A stretch of 64,000 bases of DNA from Candidatus Omnitrophota bacterium. Its GTDB lineage: Bacteria; Omnitrophota; Gorgyraeia; Tantalellales; Tantalellaceae. The notes under the pieces were generated by a model. That model was not told where the DNA came from. It did not search any database and worked only from the letters and a program-made list of their open reading frames with translations. Position 1 is the stretch's first letter, and every line of letters begins with the position of its first letter. Positions 54,757 to 63,929 of the stretch are shown piece by piece. The stretch is from the NCBI GenBank assembly GCA_014728045.1, contig WJMH01000010.1, positions 1-64,000 on the forward strand. Reading direction: 5' to 3'. Position numbers and translations under genes: made by a program.

Positions 54757-55713
54757 TCACTCTCCAGCGCTCTCGTGCCAGAACTCGATCTGGCGTCTTA
54801 CGGTAACGCTTATCCGCTTTTTCTGATTATCTCTGATGGTCTGATAGAAACGCTTAAAAGGCATGTATCTGGTCCTCTCTCCGTCTATGCTGTAAATAAG
54901 GTCCCCCTTATTGATACCGGCTTTGTCAAACGGACCTCCGTCAACTACCGAAGAAACCACGATACCCCTTTTTTCCAGACGGAAGGTCGCTCCAGTTATC
55001 TTTTTGTCCCTGGCAAAGAGCGCTCTTGAGGAATTAAGGCGCAATGCTACCTCCCGTTCCACTGTCATCTTAACCTCTCCGGGCAAAAGAAGCATCTGGC
55101 CGACCTCCCTGGCGTCCATATGCCCGGTATTATCCGACCAGACCGAAACGATCCTGTCGCCTTTTTTCACGCTGGAGCTGATCTGCCCTGGAGCGTCGGA
55201 CCGGACCTGCCGCACCACGACGAAACTCTTCCCGCCAGAGAGCACCAGCCCGAGTTCATTTAGAAGCCTTTCGGCAACGGAAAGATACTCACCGGTGCCG
55301 GCATGTTCGTTCTTGCGCTCTAAACCCTGCTCTACCTGCTCTCGGGTACGAGTTTCAAGAAGATTCCTCAGGTATTCGGTCTTTTCCCGTGCTTCACGCA
55401 GATCAGGATCAAGCTCAAGGACCTGTTTGTACGAATAATAGGCTCCAAGATACTGTCTTCTCTTGAACTGGTTCCTTGCCTTCTGCAAAAGAGCCTTTTT
55501 CTCCTCGCTGTAAACCGCCGAACGGATAGAGGATTTCATAATCGATCTTTCCCCTTCAGCGGTCGACAATATTATCCGGTCCTTATACTCGCTGATTATA
55601 AGACCTTTGAGCTTTTTGCCATTTTTAAGAATGACCGTATCGGAAAAGCACAGAACACAAAAGAACACGGCCATCAAGACAAGAGCTACCGGTAGGATCA
55701 GTCTATACTTCAT
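54757..55713 (-). CDS. Exported protein with two PDZ domains
   Basis: 318 residues: signal peptide (about 1-24), a small SH3-like/beta segment (VILKNGKKLKGLIISEYKDRIIL), a TPR-like helical stretch (about 75-115), then two PDZ domains (about 155-235 and 240-318; the second has FDKAGINKGDLIYSIDG). There is no protease domain. It is likely an envelope scaffold that binds protein C-termini. It is downstream of the HTH membrane protein and upstream of the HAMP protein. Confidence 0.8.
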   Translation of the reverse strand: MKYRLILPVALVLMAVFFCVLCFSDTVILKNGKKLKGLIISEYKDRIILSTAEGERSIMKSSIRSAVYSEEKKALLQKARNQFKRRQYLGAYYSYKQVLELDPDLREAREKTEYLRNLLETRTREQVEQGLERKNEHAGTGEYLSVAERLLNELGLVLSGGKSFVVVRQVRSDAPGQISSSVKKGDRIVSVWSDNTGHMDAREVGQMLLLPGEVKMTVEREVALRLNSSRALFARDKKITGATFRLEKRGIVVSSVVDGGPFDKAGINKGDLIYSIDGERTRYMPFKRFYQTIRDNQKKRISVTVRRQIEFWHESAGE

Positions 55714-55796
55714 TTATCTTTTCGGTTCATGCTACTACAAAGGTAGGATGGTAATCCTAACGTCCCGAGAACTCCATCCGACTGGATCAGCGCTTA

Positions 55797-56162
55797 TCAA
55801 CCCAAGAATATGATCGCCAGCAGTATGACGATAAGAACACCTGAGAATATGTAGAAATCGTTGAAATACAAGAAATCAGAAAGACGATCACCTAATGTTA
55901 CGTTAAAAGCAGCCCTGTCGATGCCTCTGGCACGCTCCTTGGCGCTCCTCCTGGCATCGCTTACCTTTATTCGATCGGCATCCTTAACCCTGGAATAGAT
56001 CTCAGACTGTATCGCGTCTATCTGGTCTTTCCTGAAACGCAGAAGTTCACCGCCTATCTTGTATGCGGTTATAACCTGCATCTCAACAAGAGAAGTTATC
56101 TTCTCCTCGCTGACGCCAAGGTAATCGGACAGCTCACGCAAGGTCATCATCTTTTCGGGCAT
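55797..56162 (-). CDS. HTH (excisionase-type) protein with C-terminal membrane anchor
   Basis: 121 residues. Residues 1-55 match the MerR/excisionase HTH_17 fold (TLRELSDYLGVSEEKITSLVEMQVI...). A charged linker follows and one hydrophobic helix (about 99-120) ends the protein, so the DNA-binding domain would be tethered to the membrane from the cytoplasm. The start follows the bactofilin-HTH stop by one base. Both neighbouring proteins carry the same HTH type. Function not known to me. Confidence 0.75.
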   Translation of the reverse strand: MPEKMMTLRELSDYLGVSEEKITSLVEMQVITAYKIGGELLRFRKDQIDAIQSEIYSRVKDADRIKVSDARRSAKERARGIDRAAFNVTLGDRLSDFLYFNDFYIFSGVLIVILLAIIFLG

Positions 56163-56163
56163 A

Positions 56164-56712
56164 TTACACCTTTACTTTCCCTTCAGAGATCCACTGGTCC
56201 ACTTTCGACTTGTCGAACACCCAGTCGCTTCCCTCCTTGGCAGCCGGAAGCATGCCGCTATTGGCCCATTCATTGACCTTATTCACATCAACTTCAAGAT
56301 ATTTGGCAAGCTGGTTGATGTTCATCCAGTCCCCGCGGGAAGAACTGCTCTGCGAAGAGGTCCTGCCCATGCTCAGGTTGCCGTTGAGTATGGCACCTTC
56401 CTGGATGGATAAAAGGGGCGTGTCGATATCACCGTCGAGTTTTGCGGTGGCTTCAAGTTTCAGCGACTTAAGGGCCTTGATGTTACCGATGACATTGCCG
56501 GCTATGGAAACACTTTCCCCGGTTATATTTGCCTTGATGTCGGCTTTCTGGCCTACCATTAGCATGCCCTTGGTATCCAGTGTGCCTTCGAACTTACCGT
56601 TGATGCGGAGATTTACCGGATCATCGAACCTCAATGTGCCCTGCATACCGGCATGCACATCGAGCACTTTTTCCTCCGACTGCTGTTTAGAATCATGTTT
56701 TTTCTTTCTCAT
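56164..56712 (-). CDS. Bactofilin fused to a helix-turn-helix domain
   Basis: 182 residues. Residues about 15-112 form the bactofilin (DUF583) beta-helix (LDVHAGMQGTLRFDDPVNLRI, repeats of GNVIGNIKA type), which in other bacteria polymerises into a cytoskeletal scaffold. A Ser-rich linker (SSQSSSSRG) leads to an excisionase-type HTH (about 128-182, NINQLAKYLEVDVNKVNEWA). The combination suggests a polymer that contacts DNA, or a reused HTH fold for protein binding. It is followed at once by a membrane-anchored HTH protein. Strong promoter at 56746-56774. Confidence 0.85.
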   Translation of the reverse strand: MRKKKHDSKQQSEEKVLDVHAGMQGTLRFDDPVNLRINGKFEGTLDTKGMLMVGQKADIKANITGESVSIAGNVIGNIKALKSLKLEATAKLDGDIDTPLLSIQEGAILNGNLSMGRTSSQSSSSRGDWMNINQLAKYLEVDVNKVNEWANSGMLPAAKEGSDWVFDKSKVDQWISEGKVKV

Positions 56713-56745
56713 TACCTGCCTCCTTGTCTTTGTTTTATCAAATAT

Positions 56746-56774
56746 ATTATACCCGTAGCGGCGCTTCCTGTAAA
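56746..56774 (-). promoter_or_regulatory. Promoter of the bactofilin-HTH operon
   Basis: TTTACA (56769-56774) and perfect TATAAT (56746-56751) with a 17-base spacer, just after the mgtC stop. The AGGAGG site follows before the bactofilin start. Confidence 0.78.
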
Positions 56775-56779
56775 CTTTG

Positions 56780-57442
56780 CTATTTCCACACCACCTCTTC
56801 CACCCCGGGAAGAAGCGATATCTCAGCGGCTATATCCCTGTAATATGCTCTTTCCACCAGAACGTCCAGGATCAACACTTTGCATTTTTCCTCTTCCAGT
56901 ATCTTGGTCTTGCACCTCTTGGCCCTGCCCTCGAAAGCATCCACGACTTTCCTGATATCCTTTTCCTGAGTATCACTTTCCATCTGCAGCCTGACGAAAA
57001 GACGTTTACCCGGTTGCTTCAGCTCCATTCTCTCCTCAAGCCTCGAAAGTATAAGAACCATAATTACTACCAGGGTCGTTATCAACGCAGCCATGTAGAG
57101 CCCGGCCCCCGCCGCCAGACCGATCGCCGCTATAGCCCATATGCTCGCGGCGGTGGTAAGCCCCCTTATCGACGCGCCGTAACGGATGATCGCTCCCGCT
57201 CCGAGAAAACCTATGCCGGTTACGACATTGGCCGCTATTCTCGCAGGATCAACAGTTCCTACATCACTGTAGTTATCCGCCACCAGAATCGAGCATATCA
57301 TAAAAAGCGTAGAACCGACACTCACCAGTATATGCGTGCGAAGACCCGCCGCACGCCCGTGAATCTCCCGTTCTATTCCGACCAAACCGCTCAATACTAC
57401 CGAAACTATCAGCCTGATCAATATATCAAGGTTCGACATCAT
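56780..57442 (-). CDS. MgtC/SapB family membrane protein
   Basis: 220 residues: N-terminal MgtC domain with about five membrane helices (GLVGIEREIHGRAAGLRTHILV, GIGFLGAGAIIR, GLTTAASIWAIAAIGLAAGAG) and a C-terminal ACT-like cytoplasmic domain (about 145-220). MgtC proteins affect magnesium homeostasis and F-type ATPase in some pathogens; the role here is unknown. It follows tsaD by 14 bases. Confidence 0.92.
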   Translation of the reverse strand: MMSNLDILIRLIVSVVLSGLVGIEREIHGRAAGLRTHILVSVGSTLFMICSILVADNYSDVGTVDPARIAANVVTGIGFLGAGAIIRYGASIRGLTTAASIWAIAAIGLAAGAGLYMAALITTLVVIMVLILSRLEERMELKQPGKRLFVRLQMESDTQEKDIRKVVDAFEGRAKRCKTKILEEEKCKVLILDVLVERAYYRDIAAEISLLPGVEEVVWK

Positions 57443-57456
57443 ACTTCCTCCTCCAA

Positions 57457-58467
57457 CTAAGATCTTCCGGGCGTGGCATTAAGAAAAAGGTCCGCCCGTT
57501 GCCCATCACTGAACAATGCTTCCCCCAAAGCCGCTATCATCGCGGCGTTATCGGCGCAATACTGTCTTTGCGGAAGGAATAACTCCGCGTCTTCCTCACG
57601 ACATCGCCCGATAAGCTTCTCCCGCAGAACGTGGTTGTTCACAACACCGCCACCTACGGCGACTTTCCCGGCGCCGGTAGACCTTATCGCCCTGCCGAGC
57701 TTTTCCACAATAACATCCACCACTGCTTCCTGGAAAGAATAACAGATCCTGTCCTTTTCTTTATCGGATCTATCGCAATCGCGCCAGTAATACATTACCG
57801 CTGTCTTTATTCCGCTGAAGCTGAAATCAAGGTCATTCTCATCCTTCATAAGAGCCCTGGGAAAGAGTATCGCTTTTTTGGGGTCCGCTCCCCGAGCTCT
57901 TTTTTCGACCACAGGACCGCCTGGATACCCCAGGTCCATGACCTTCGCGACCTTATCAAAAGCTTCTCCTACTGCGTCGTCCCTGGTCCTTCCAAGTACG
58001 GTGTAATCCTCAAGGCCTTCACAGTAATAGATGCTTGTATGACCGCCCGAGACCACCATCCCCACAAAAGGGTATATCGATTCTTCCATAACTCCCTGAC
58101 CATACCCCAGAAAACATGACAGCATGTGCGCCTGGAGATGATCCACCCCGATGAGGGGAATATCCAAAGCAAAGCTCAGGGCTTTCGCAAAAGATATGCC
58201 CACGAGCAGGGAACCGGGCAGCCCCGGCCCCTGGGTAACGGCAACCAGGTCGATATCCCCGATAGCCCTGCCAGAATCGCTTAAGGCCTTCTCAGTGACC
58301 TTATAGATATATTCAGTATGGAACCTTGAAGCTATCTCAGGTATTACCCCGCCGTACCTTGAATGCAGGTGTACGCTTGAAGACACCTCATTCGAAAGGA
58401 CCTTTCCGTCCTCCACCAGGGCCGCTCCAGTCTCGTCGCAAGAAGTCTCAATGCCCAGAACCAGCAT
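57457..58467 (-). CDS. tsaD: tRNA N6-adenosine threonylcarbamoyltransferase TsaD
   Basis: 336 residues. It transfers threonylcarbamoyl to A37 of ANN-decoding tRNAs, among them both tRNA-Thr here. LGIETSCDETGAALV, the iron-binding DHLQAHMLS and VSGGHTSIYY match Kae1/TsaD. It overlaps the upstream deacetylase gene by 20 bases. Confidence 0.97.
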   Translation of the reverse strand: MLVLGIETSCDETGAALVEDGKVLSNEVSSSVHLHSRYGGVIPEIASRFHTEYIYKVTEKALSDSGRAIGDIDLVAVTQGPGLPGSLLVGISFAKALSFALDIPLIGVDHLQAHMLSCFLGYGQGVMEESIYPFVGMVVSGGHTSIYYCEGLEDYTVLGRTRDDAVGEAFDKVAKVMDLGYPGGPVVEKRARGADPKKAILFPRALMKDENDLDFSFSGIKTAVMYYWRDCDRSDKEKDRICYSFQEAVVDVIVEKLGRAIRSTGAGKVAVGGGVVNNHVLREKLIGRCREEDAELFLPQRQYCADNAAMIAALGEALFSDGQRADLFLNATPGRS

Positions 58468-59275
58468 TCTCCTCCATCATCTCTGAAAGTGTCACGAATC
58501 TAATACCATTTTTTCGCATTTGCGGGACCACTTCATCGAGAACTTCGATGGTCATGGTCCGGTCATGACCTATAGCCACGACATTCGACCCGCCCAAGGC
58601 CATTTTCTCTATCCTTGCCAGCTGTTTTTTTATCTTTTCCCGCTCCAGCTCATTGTCGATAAAGACGTCTCTTTTCAGATAAGGCAGTTCGAGTTGTAAC
58701 GCTATGTCTTCGGACACCCCACCCCGGCAGGTTCTGCTGTCCAAAAAGAACATATCCCGGTCTTTGAGGTCGGAAAGGACCACCCGCATGAAACTGCTGT
58801 CCCTTGTAGCCTTTGAACCCATGTGATTGTTCATCCCCCTGGCGGAAGGGACAGACTTGAAAGCCTTTTCAATGATGCCGGTCACTTCCTCCGGTTCCAT
58901 TTCGGATGACAAAGTATCCTTCTCCAGGGCTACAGCGTCACTTTCCGGCTCCATAGGCATATGCAAGATGACCTCCATGCCGTTGGCTTCGGCAAAGGAA
59001 CACACTGCGGCCGAATACGGGGTATTAGGCAGAACCGCAAGCGTCAAAGGGATTCCCAGTTCCCTTACTCCATTGAGATTTCTTTTCGTGTAGCCGAAGT
59101 CATCCAGAACAAGAGCCACAGCAGGAAGATCTTCCCGCCCCTCGTATACATACGCTTTCCCGGGATGAGTGGCCTGAGGCCGCACAAAGCGCCTCTTCAC
59201 CATATTGAATACGGTGACGAATATCGCTATTGAGATCAGCGCTGCCGCTGCTATAAATAGAACCTTTCGATACAT
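58448..59275 (-). CDS. Divergent polysaccharide deacetylase family protein
   Basis: 275 residues: one N-terminal membrane helix (about 5-24) then a NodB-like barrel of the divergent type (VALVLDDFGYTKRNL, LAVLPNTPYSA, VILHMPMEPE, GMNNHMGSKAT). The family is usually encoded beside CtpA and EnvC-type proteins in diderms, as here with ctpA directly upstream. It probably acts on peptidoglycan or another glycan in the periplasm, but the activity is not established. Confidence 0.88.
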   Translation of the reverse strand: MYRKVLFIAAAALISIAIFVTVFNMVKRRFVRPQATHPGKAYVYEGREDLPAVALVLDDFGYTKRNLNGVRELGIPLTLAVLPNTPYSAAVCSFAEANGMEVILHMPMEPESDAVALEKDTLSSEMEPEEVTGIIEKAFKSVPSARGMNNHMGSKATRDSSFMRVVLSDLKDRDMFFLDSRTCRGGVSEDIALQLELPYLKRDVFIDNELEREKIKKQLARIEKMALGGSNVVAIGHDRTMTIEVLDEVVPQMRKNGIRFVTLSEMMEENAGSGH

Positions 59276-59327
59276 ATTCTCCCCTGTCCTGGAAAAATAT
59301 CAGGAACGAACGCTTCTGTAAAAGCGA

Positions 59328-60692
59328 TCACTCTTCGCTCTGTTCGTTCTGATCGGCGTCTGATCTGCCGGATGTTTTGTAACTTTCAAAGATGCCCATG
59401 CCCTTGAGTATGTTGACCGCCGCGTGCAACTGGTTATCCTCAAGCAGCAGCGGATCGATTTTCTTCTCATCGGTCTTATCTTCTTCCTCAGCCTTCTCCT
59501 CGTCAGGCCCCTCTTCGCTTTTGACCTTGCTGAACAAGCGCTCGACCTTCTCCTGCTCGGGCTTTTTATCCTGTTTTTTCTTATCCGGATATTCTCTTTT
59601 GACATAAATATCCGGTTCAATACCCTTCTCTCTTATGGATTTGCCAGAAGGGGAAAAATACGCCGAAGTGGTAAGGCGAAGAGCGGATTTGTCTTTTAGC
59701 GGTATCACGGTCTGGACCGACCCCTTACCAAAGGTCATCTCTCCCAGCACCAGGCCCCTTTTATTGTCTTTTATAGCGCCGGCGAATATCTCCGAAGCGC
59801 TGGCAGAGCCCTTGTTTACAATGACCACAAGCTCAAGATCATCAAAATCAGATCTCTTTTTCGACTTGAACTCCGTCCTCTTCTCCGGATCCCTGCCTTC
59901 GGTATAAACTATCAGTGCGCCCGAGGGAAGGAATTCGTCCGCCGATTCGACCGAAGCGTTCAGAAGACCTCCCGGATTGTTCCTGACGTCTATTATGAGG
60001 CTCCTGGCCCCTTCTTCGCGCAACCGTTTTATGTTGCCGCGGAGGTCCCGGGCGGTACGTTCCTGGAATTCCTCTATCTTCATGTAGGCGATATCCTCCT
60101 CTATGATCCTGCTCTGGGATATGCTTTTGAGCTTGATAATATCCCTTTTGATCTTGAAGTCAAGCACTTCTTCGGTGCGCTCCCGGATAACGGTTATGAC
60201 CACCTCGGTCCCGGGCTTGCCCCGGAGAAGTTCCACCGCCTCATCGAGTGTCATGTCCCGGGTTATCTTACCGTCGATCTTGACTATCTTGTCACCAGCC
60301 TCCATGCCCGCCTTGGCCGCAGGGGTATCTTCAATAGGCGCTATAACCGTCAGGATATTCTCCCTCACGCCCACTTCAATGCCGATACCGGCGAATTCGC
60401 CTTTTGTCTCTTCGGTGATCTCCTGAAAACTTTCCGGATCAAGGAACTGGCTGTACCCGTCTAATGTGTCCATCATGCCCCTTATGGCACCGTAAACAAG
60501 GTCTTTGGCTTTGACGGGTTCGACATAATCGGTGCTTATCAGCGTGATCGAATCGGCGAAAAGCTGGATCTGCTTGAAAAGCTCCTTGGTATCGTCCAAC
60601 AGACCCGCATCATCCTCAGCGGCCCTCAATTGGGAAACCGCAGAGAAGGCGACCACTAATACAGTTAACACTAATACGAATTTTGATTTCAT
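59328..60692 (-). CDS. ctpA: C-terminal processing protease CtpA (S41)
   Basis: 454 residues: signal peptide (ending LRA, near 24), a PDZ domain (about 95-180, IGIEVGVRENILTVIAPIEDTPAAKAGM), and the S41 peptidase core with Ser near 298 (NKGSASASEIFAGAI) and Lys near 320 (GEMTFGKGSVQ). An acidic/Lys tail follows (about 370-454). It cleaves periplasmic proteins from the C-terminus and often limits peptidoglycan hydrolases. The deacetylase and TsaD genes follow. Confidence 0.95.
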   Translation of the reverse strand: MKSKFVLVLTVLVVAFSAVSQLRAAEDDAGLLDDTKELFKQIQLFADSITLISTDYVEPVKAKDLVYGAIRGMMDTLDGYSQFLDPESFQEITEETKGEFAGIGIEVGVRENILTVIAPIEDTPAAKAGMEAGDKIVKIDGKITRDMTLDEAVELLRGKPGTEVVITVIRERTEEVLDFKIKRDIIKLKSISQSRIIEEDIAYMKIEEFQERTARDLRGNIKRLREEGARSLIIDVRNNPGGLLNASVESADEFLPSGALIVYTEGRDPEKRTEFKSKKRSDFDDLELVVIVNKGSASASEIFAGAIKDNKRGLVLGEMTFGKGSVQTVIPLKDKSALRLTTSAYFSPSGKSIREKGIEPDIYVKREYPDKKKQDKKPEQEKVERLFSKVKSEEGPDEEKAEEEDKTDEKKIDPLLLEDNQLHAAVNILKGMGIFESYKTSGRSDADQNEQSEE

Positions 60693-60713
60693 GGGTTCTC
60701 CGATCCTTAGGAA

Positions 60714-62153
60714 TTATCCAGTGATCTTTTTCCTGAGCATTTCTCCGGCCAGCTTGGGGTTAGCTTTGCCTTTTGTCTGGCGCATCACCTGCCCCACCAG
60801 ATAACTTAAAGCGTTCTCCTTGCCGCCTCTATAATCATTGACCGATTTCTCGTTCTGTTCAATGACCTTCACCACGATACTTTCAAGTTCACCCTTATCG
60901 GAAACCTGTTCTAGCCCCTTTTCCTTCACGATCATTTCAGGGTCCTTGCCGCTATCCAGGTTCTCGCGAAGGACTTCCTTTGCGGCCAGTCCGCTTATCT
61001 TGCCCTTTTTGGACATTTCTATGATACTCGCCAGGTGTCCTGGCTTCAAGCCAAGGTCCTCTATGCCCTTGGGGCGGTCCTTGATATGCATCATTATCTC
61101 GCCCTTGACCCAGTTGCAGACCGCCTGAGGGTCATTATATTCTGAGACAACAGCTTCATAAAAATCCGCGAGAGGTTTCTCGGAAGTGAGCACTTCCACA
61201 TCCTTTTCGGAAAGCCTGTACTGGTTAACGAAGCGTTCTTTCCTGCGTCGGGGCAGTTCCGGCATGGACTGTCGCACCCGCTCCAACACCTCGGGAGCTA
61301 CTTCAAAAGGAACCAGGTCCGGGTCCGGGAAATACCGGTAATCCTGGGCTTCTTCTTTCGTCCTCATCGGCTCGGTAACGTTCTTCTGTTCGTTCCACAG
61401 CCGGGTCTGCTGGATCACCTTCTCTTGCTCCTCGAGGGCTTCTTCCTGTCGCAACTGTTCGAATACCAGGGCGTCCCTGACAGCCTTGAAGGAATTAAGG
61501 TTCTTTATCTCCACCTTGCTGCCGAACTTCTCGGAGCCTTTCCTGCGAAGAGATACGTTGGCATCACATCTCAGACTTCCCTCTTCCATGTTGCAGTCGG
61601 ATACATCCAGATACTTGATGGTCTGTTTCAGCGCTTTCAGGTACTCATAGGCCTGCTCCGGACTTCTTATGTCCGGCTCTGAAACGATCTCGAGAAGAGG
61701 TGTCCCGGTCCGGTTAAGGTCAACATAGCTGAAAGCCTGCTGTTCATCATGCATGAGCTTTCCCGCGTCCTCTTCCAGATGAGCCCGTGTTATGCCTATA
61801 TCAATAGAGCCTTCCTCTTCGTCCTCTATGGTTATCTTGCCGTTATACGCAAGAGGCATGTCATACTGGCTTATCTGATAGTTCTTCGGAAGGTCCGGAT
61901 AGTAATAATTCTTTCGGTCGAACTTGACGGTCTTCTGGATATCGCATTCAAGCGCCATGGCTACCTTCAAGGCGTATTCAAAGGCTTTTTTATTATAAAC
62001 GGGCAGCACACCGGGAAGCCCCAGACAAACCGGGCAGACCTGCGTGTTGGCCTCGGCCCCGAAAGCCGTGCTACAACCGCAAAAAGCCTTGGTCCTTGTG
62101 GAAAGCTGAACATGGACTTCAAGCCCTATAACTGTTTCGTAAATATCCGACAT
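60714..62153 (-). CDS. gatB: Aspartyl/glutamyl-tRNA amidotransferase subunit B
   Basis: 479 residues from the ATG at 62153 (MSDIYETVIGLEVHVQL). A TTG four codons earlier abuts AGGAGG and is rejected. GLEVHVQLSTRTKAFCGCS, LPKNYQISQYDMPLA and the C-terminal YqeY-like tail are present. With GatA and GatC it converts Glu-tRNA(Gln) and/or Asp-tRNA(Asn) to the amide, which implies that at least one of GlnRS and AsnRS is absent (inference). Confidence 0.97.
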   Translation of the reverse strand: MSDIYETVIGLEVHVQLSTRTKAFCGCSTAFGAEANTQVCPVCLGLPGVLPVYNKKAFEYALKVAMALECDIQKTVKFDRKNYYYPDLPKNYQISQYDMPLAYNGKITIEDEEEGSIDIGITRAHLEEDAGKLMHDEQQAFSYVDLNRTGTPLLEIVSEPDIRSPEQAYEYLKALKQTIKYLDVSDCNMEEGSLRCDANVSLRRKGSEKFGSKVEIKNLNSFKAVRDALVFEQLRQEEALEEQEKVIQQTRLWNEQKNVTEPMRTKEEAQDYRYFPDPDLVPFEVAPEVLERVRQSMPELPRRRKERFVNQYRLSEKDVEVLTSEKPLADFYEAVVSEYNDPQAVCNWVKGEIMMHIKDRPKGIEDLGLKPGHLASIIEMSKKGKISGLAAKEVLRENLDSGKDPEMIVKEKGLEQVSDKGELESIVVKVIEQNEKSVNDYRGGKENALSYLVGQVMRQTKGKANPKLAGEMLRKKITG

Positions 62154-62155
62154 AT

Positions 62156-63610
62156 CTATCCGCAACCTCCTGAGAACATCTTGTGATACGCTGTTTCGCT
62201 TTCAAAAGCATGTGCAACCTTTATCAAGGCTTCCTCGTCAAAGGGCCGGGCCATCAACTGAAGACCAACGGGCATACCGTTCCGATCTTGGCCGCAGGGA
62301 ACGGAAACCGCGGGCAATCCGGCAAGATTCGCCGGGATAGTAAATACATCTGATAAATACATCATGAGGGGATCATCCATGCGTTCGCCTATCTTGAACG
62401 CCGTGTTAGGCGCCGTAGGAGTAACGATGCAATCACATTCGGAGAACGCCCTGTCGAAATCCTGGGATAATTTCGTGCGCACCTTCTGAGCTTTAAGATA
62501 ATACGCGTCGTAATAACCGCTGCTGAGAGAATATGTCCCAAGAAGTATCCTTCTTTTCGCCTCTTTCCCGAAGCCTTCACTCCTTGAGTTGACATACATA
62601 TCTATCAGGTCATCCGACTTCGGGCTTCTATAGCCGTAATGGACCCCGTCGAACCGTGCGAGGTTGGAACTGGCTTCGGCTGGGGCGATTATATAATAAC
62701 AGCTAACGGCGTATTTGGTATGGGGCAGTGAAATATCGATTATTTTGGCGCCGAGCCTCTTCAAGACATCCACAGACTCGGTAACGCTCCGTCGGACATC
62801 TTCGTCGATGCCTTCTCCCATGTACTCTTCCGGCAGACCGATAGTCATGCCTTTTATCTGTTTGCCCAGACTTTCAGTATACTTGGGAACAGGACTATCA
62901 ACGGAAGTGGAGTCATTCGCGTCATAACCGGATATTACTTCTAGCATCCTAGCGCAATCAGAGATGTTTCGGGTTATCGGACCTATCTGGTCCAGGCTGG
63001 AAGCGAAAGCTATAAGCCCGTAACGGGAGACGCGCCCGTAGGTCGGTTTGAACCCCACCACACCACACATCGCGGCCGGTTGCCTTATCGAACCGCCCGT
63101 ATCAGATCCCAGCGCAGCGGCCACTTCGCCACTGGCAACAGATGCTGCGGATCCGCCGCTGGAACCGCCGGGTATCCTGGAAAGGTCCCAAGGGTTTCTG
63201 GTAGGGCCGTAAAAGGATGTTTCGCAGGAAGAACCGAAAGCGAACTCATCCATGTTCGCCCCGGGAAAGAGTAACGCGTTCTCAGCAAGCAGTTTTTCGA
63301 TGACCGTAGCATTGTACGGCGGCCTGAAACCATCCAAAATGTGTGAAGCACACGTGGTAAGCTCGCCTTTTATGCATATATTATCCTTGATAGCTACCGG
63401 CACGGCCCACAGAGCACCTCCTTGAGACCTCTCATCAAGCGAACGGCCCCTGCACACGATCCTCTCCTTGTCCAGTCGGATAAAAGCGTGTATGTCCGGT
63501 TCGATCTGCCTTATCCTGTCAGTAAGAAAACCCGCCGTTTCAGCGACAGGCTCTTCGTGTTCCCTCAGCCACTTATGGTAATGTTCGAAACTGGATAGGA
63601 TGTCCTGCAT
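62156..63610 (-). CDS. gatA: Aspartyl/glutamyl-tRNA amidotransferase subunit A
   Basis: 484 residues of the amidase-signature family. The catalytic Lys (VPVAIKDNI) and the Ser-Ser pair (GGSSGGSAASVA; GSDTGGSIRQPAA) are intact. It releases ammonia from Gln for the GatB reaction. It lies between gatC and gatB with 1-2 base gaps. Confidence 0.97.
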   Translation of the reverse strand: MQDILSSFEHYHKWLREHEEPVAETAGFLTDRIRQIEPDIHAFIRLDKERIVCRGRSLDERSQGGALWAVPVAIKDNICIKGELTTCASHILDGFRPPYNATVIEKLLAENALLFPGANMDEFAFGSSCETSFYGPTRNPWDLSRIPGGSSGGSAASVASGEVAAALGSDTGGSIRQPAAMCGVVGFKPTYGRVSRYGLIAFASSLDQIGPITRNISDCARMLEVISGYDANDSTSVDSPVPKYTESLGKQIKGMTIGLPEEYMGEGIDEDVRRSVTESVDVLKRLGAKIIDISLPHTKYAVSCYYIIAPAEASSNLARFDGVHYGYRSPKSDDLIDMYVNSRSEGFGKEAKRRILLGTYSLSSGYYDAYYLKAQKVRTKLSQDFDRAFSECDCIVTPTAPNTAFKIGERMDDPLMMYLSDVFTIPANLAGLPAVSVPCGQDRNGMPVGLQLMARPFDEEALIKVAHAFESETAYHKMFSGGCG

Positions 63611-63611
63611 C

Positions 63612-63929
63612 TTATGAACTTTGTATTATACGAGGCACCTTGAAAAAGTTCCCGTGTTTTTCCGGAGCATTACCCAGGAATTCATCCGGAGAAAGGGATT
63701 CTTTCAGCTCATCTTCACGAAAAACGTTCTTCATCGAAGGGAGAACATGGGTCGTGGGCAAAGTGTTGTCAGTATCAACTTCGCCAAGCTGTTCGATATA
63801 ACCTATGATATCCGAAAGCTGGTCCTTGTAACTGGCCGTTTCCGCCTCATCAAGCTCGATCCTGGAAAGAGCCGCCACATAACGGACGGTCTGCTCGGTG
63901 ATCCTTTTTTTACTGACCTTTTTATCCAT
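63612..63929 (-). CDS. gatC: Aspartyl/glutamyl-tRNA amidotransferase subunit C
   Basis: 105 residues. VRYVAALSRIELDEAE and the ending FFKVPRIIQ fit GatC, which wraps GatA and GatB. First gene of gatC-gatA-gatB. The 71 bases upstream (63930-64000) are AT-rich with a TTGACT but no convincing -10 at the right distance. Confidence 0.95.
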   Translation of the reverse strand: MDKKVSKKRITEQTVRYVAALSRIELDEAETASYKDQLSDIIGYIEQLGEVDTDNTLPTTHVLPSMKNVFREDELKESLSPDEFLGNAPEKHGNFFKVPRIIQSS

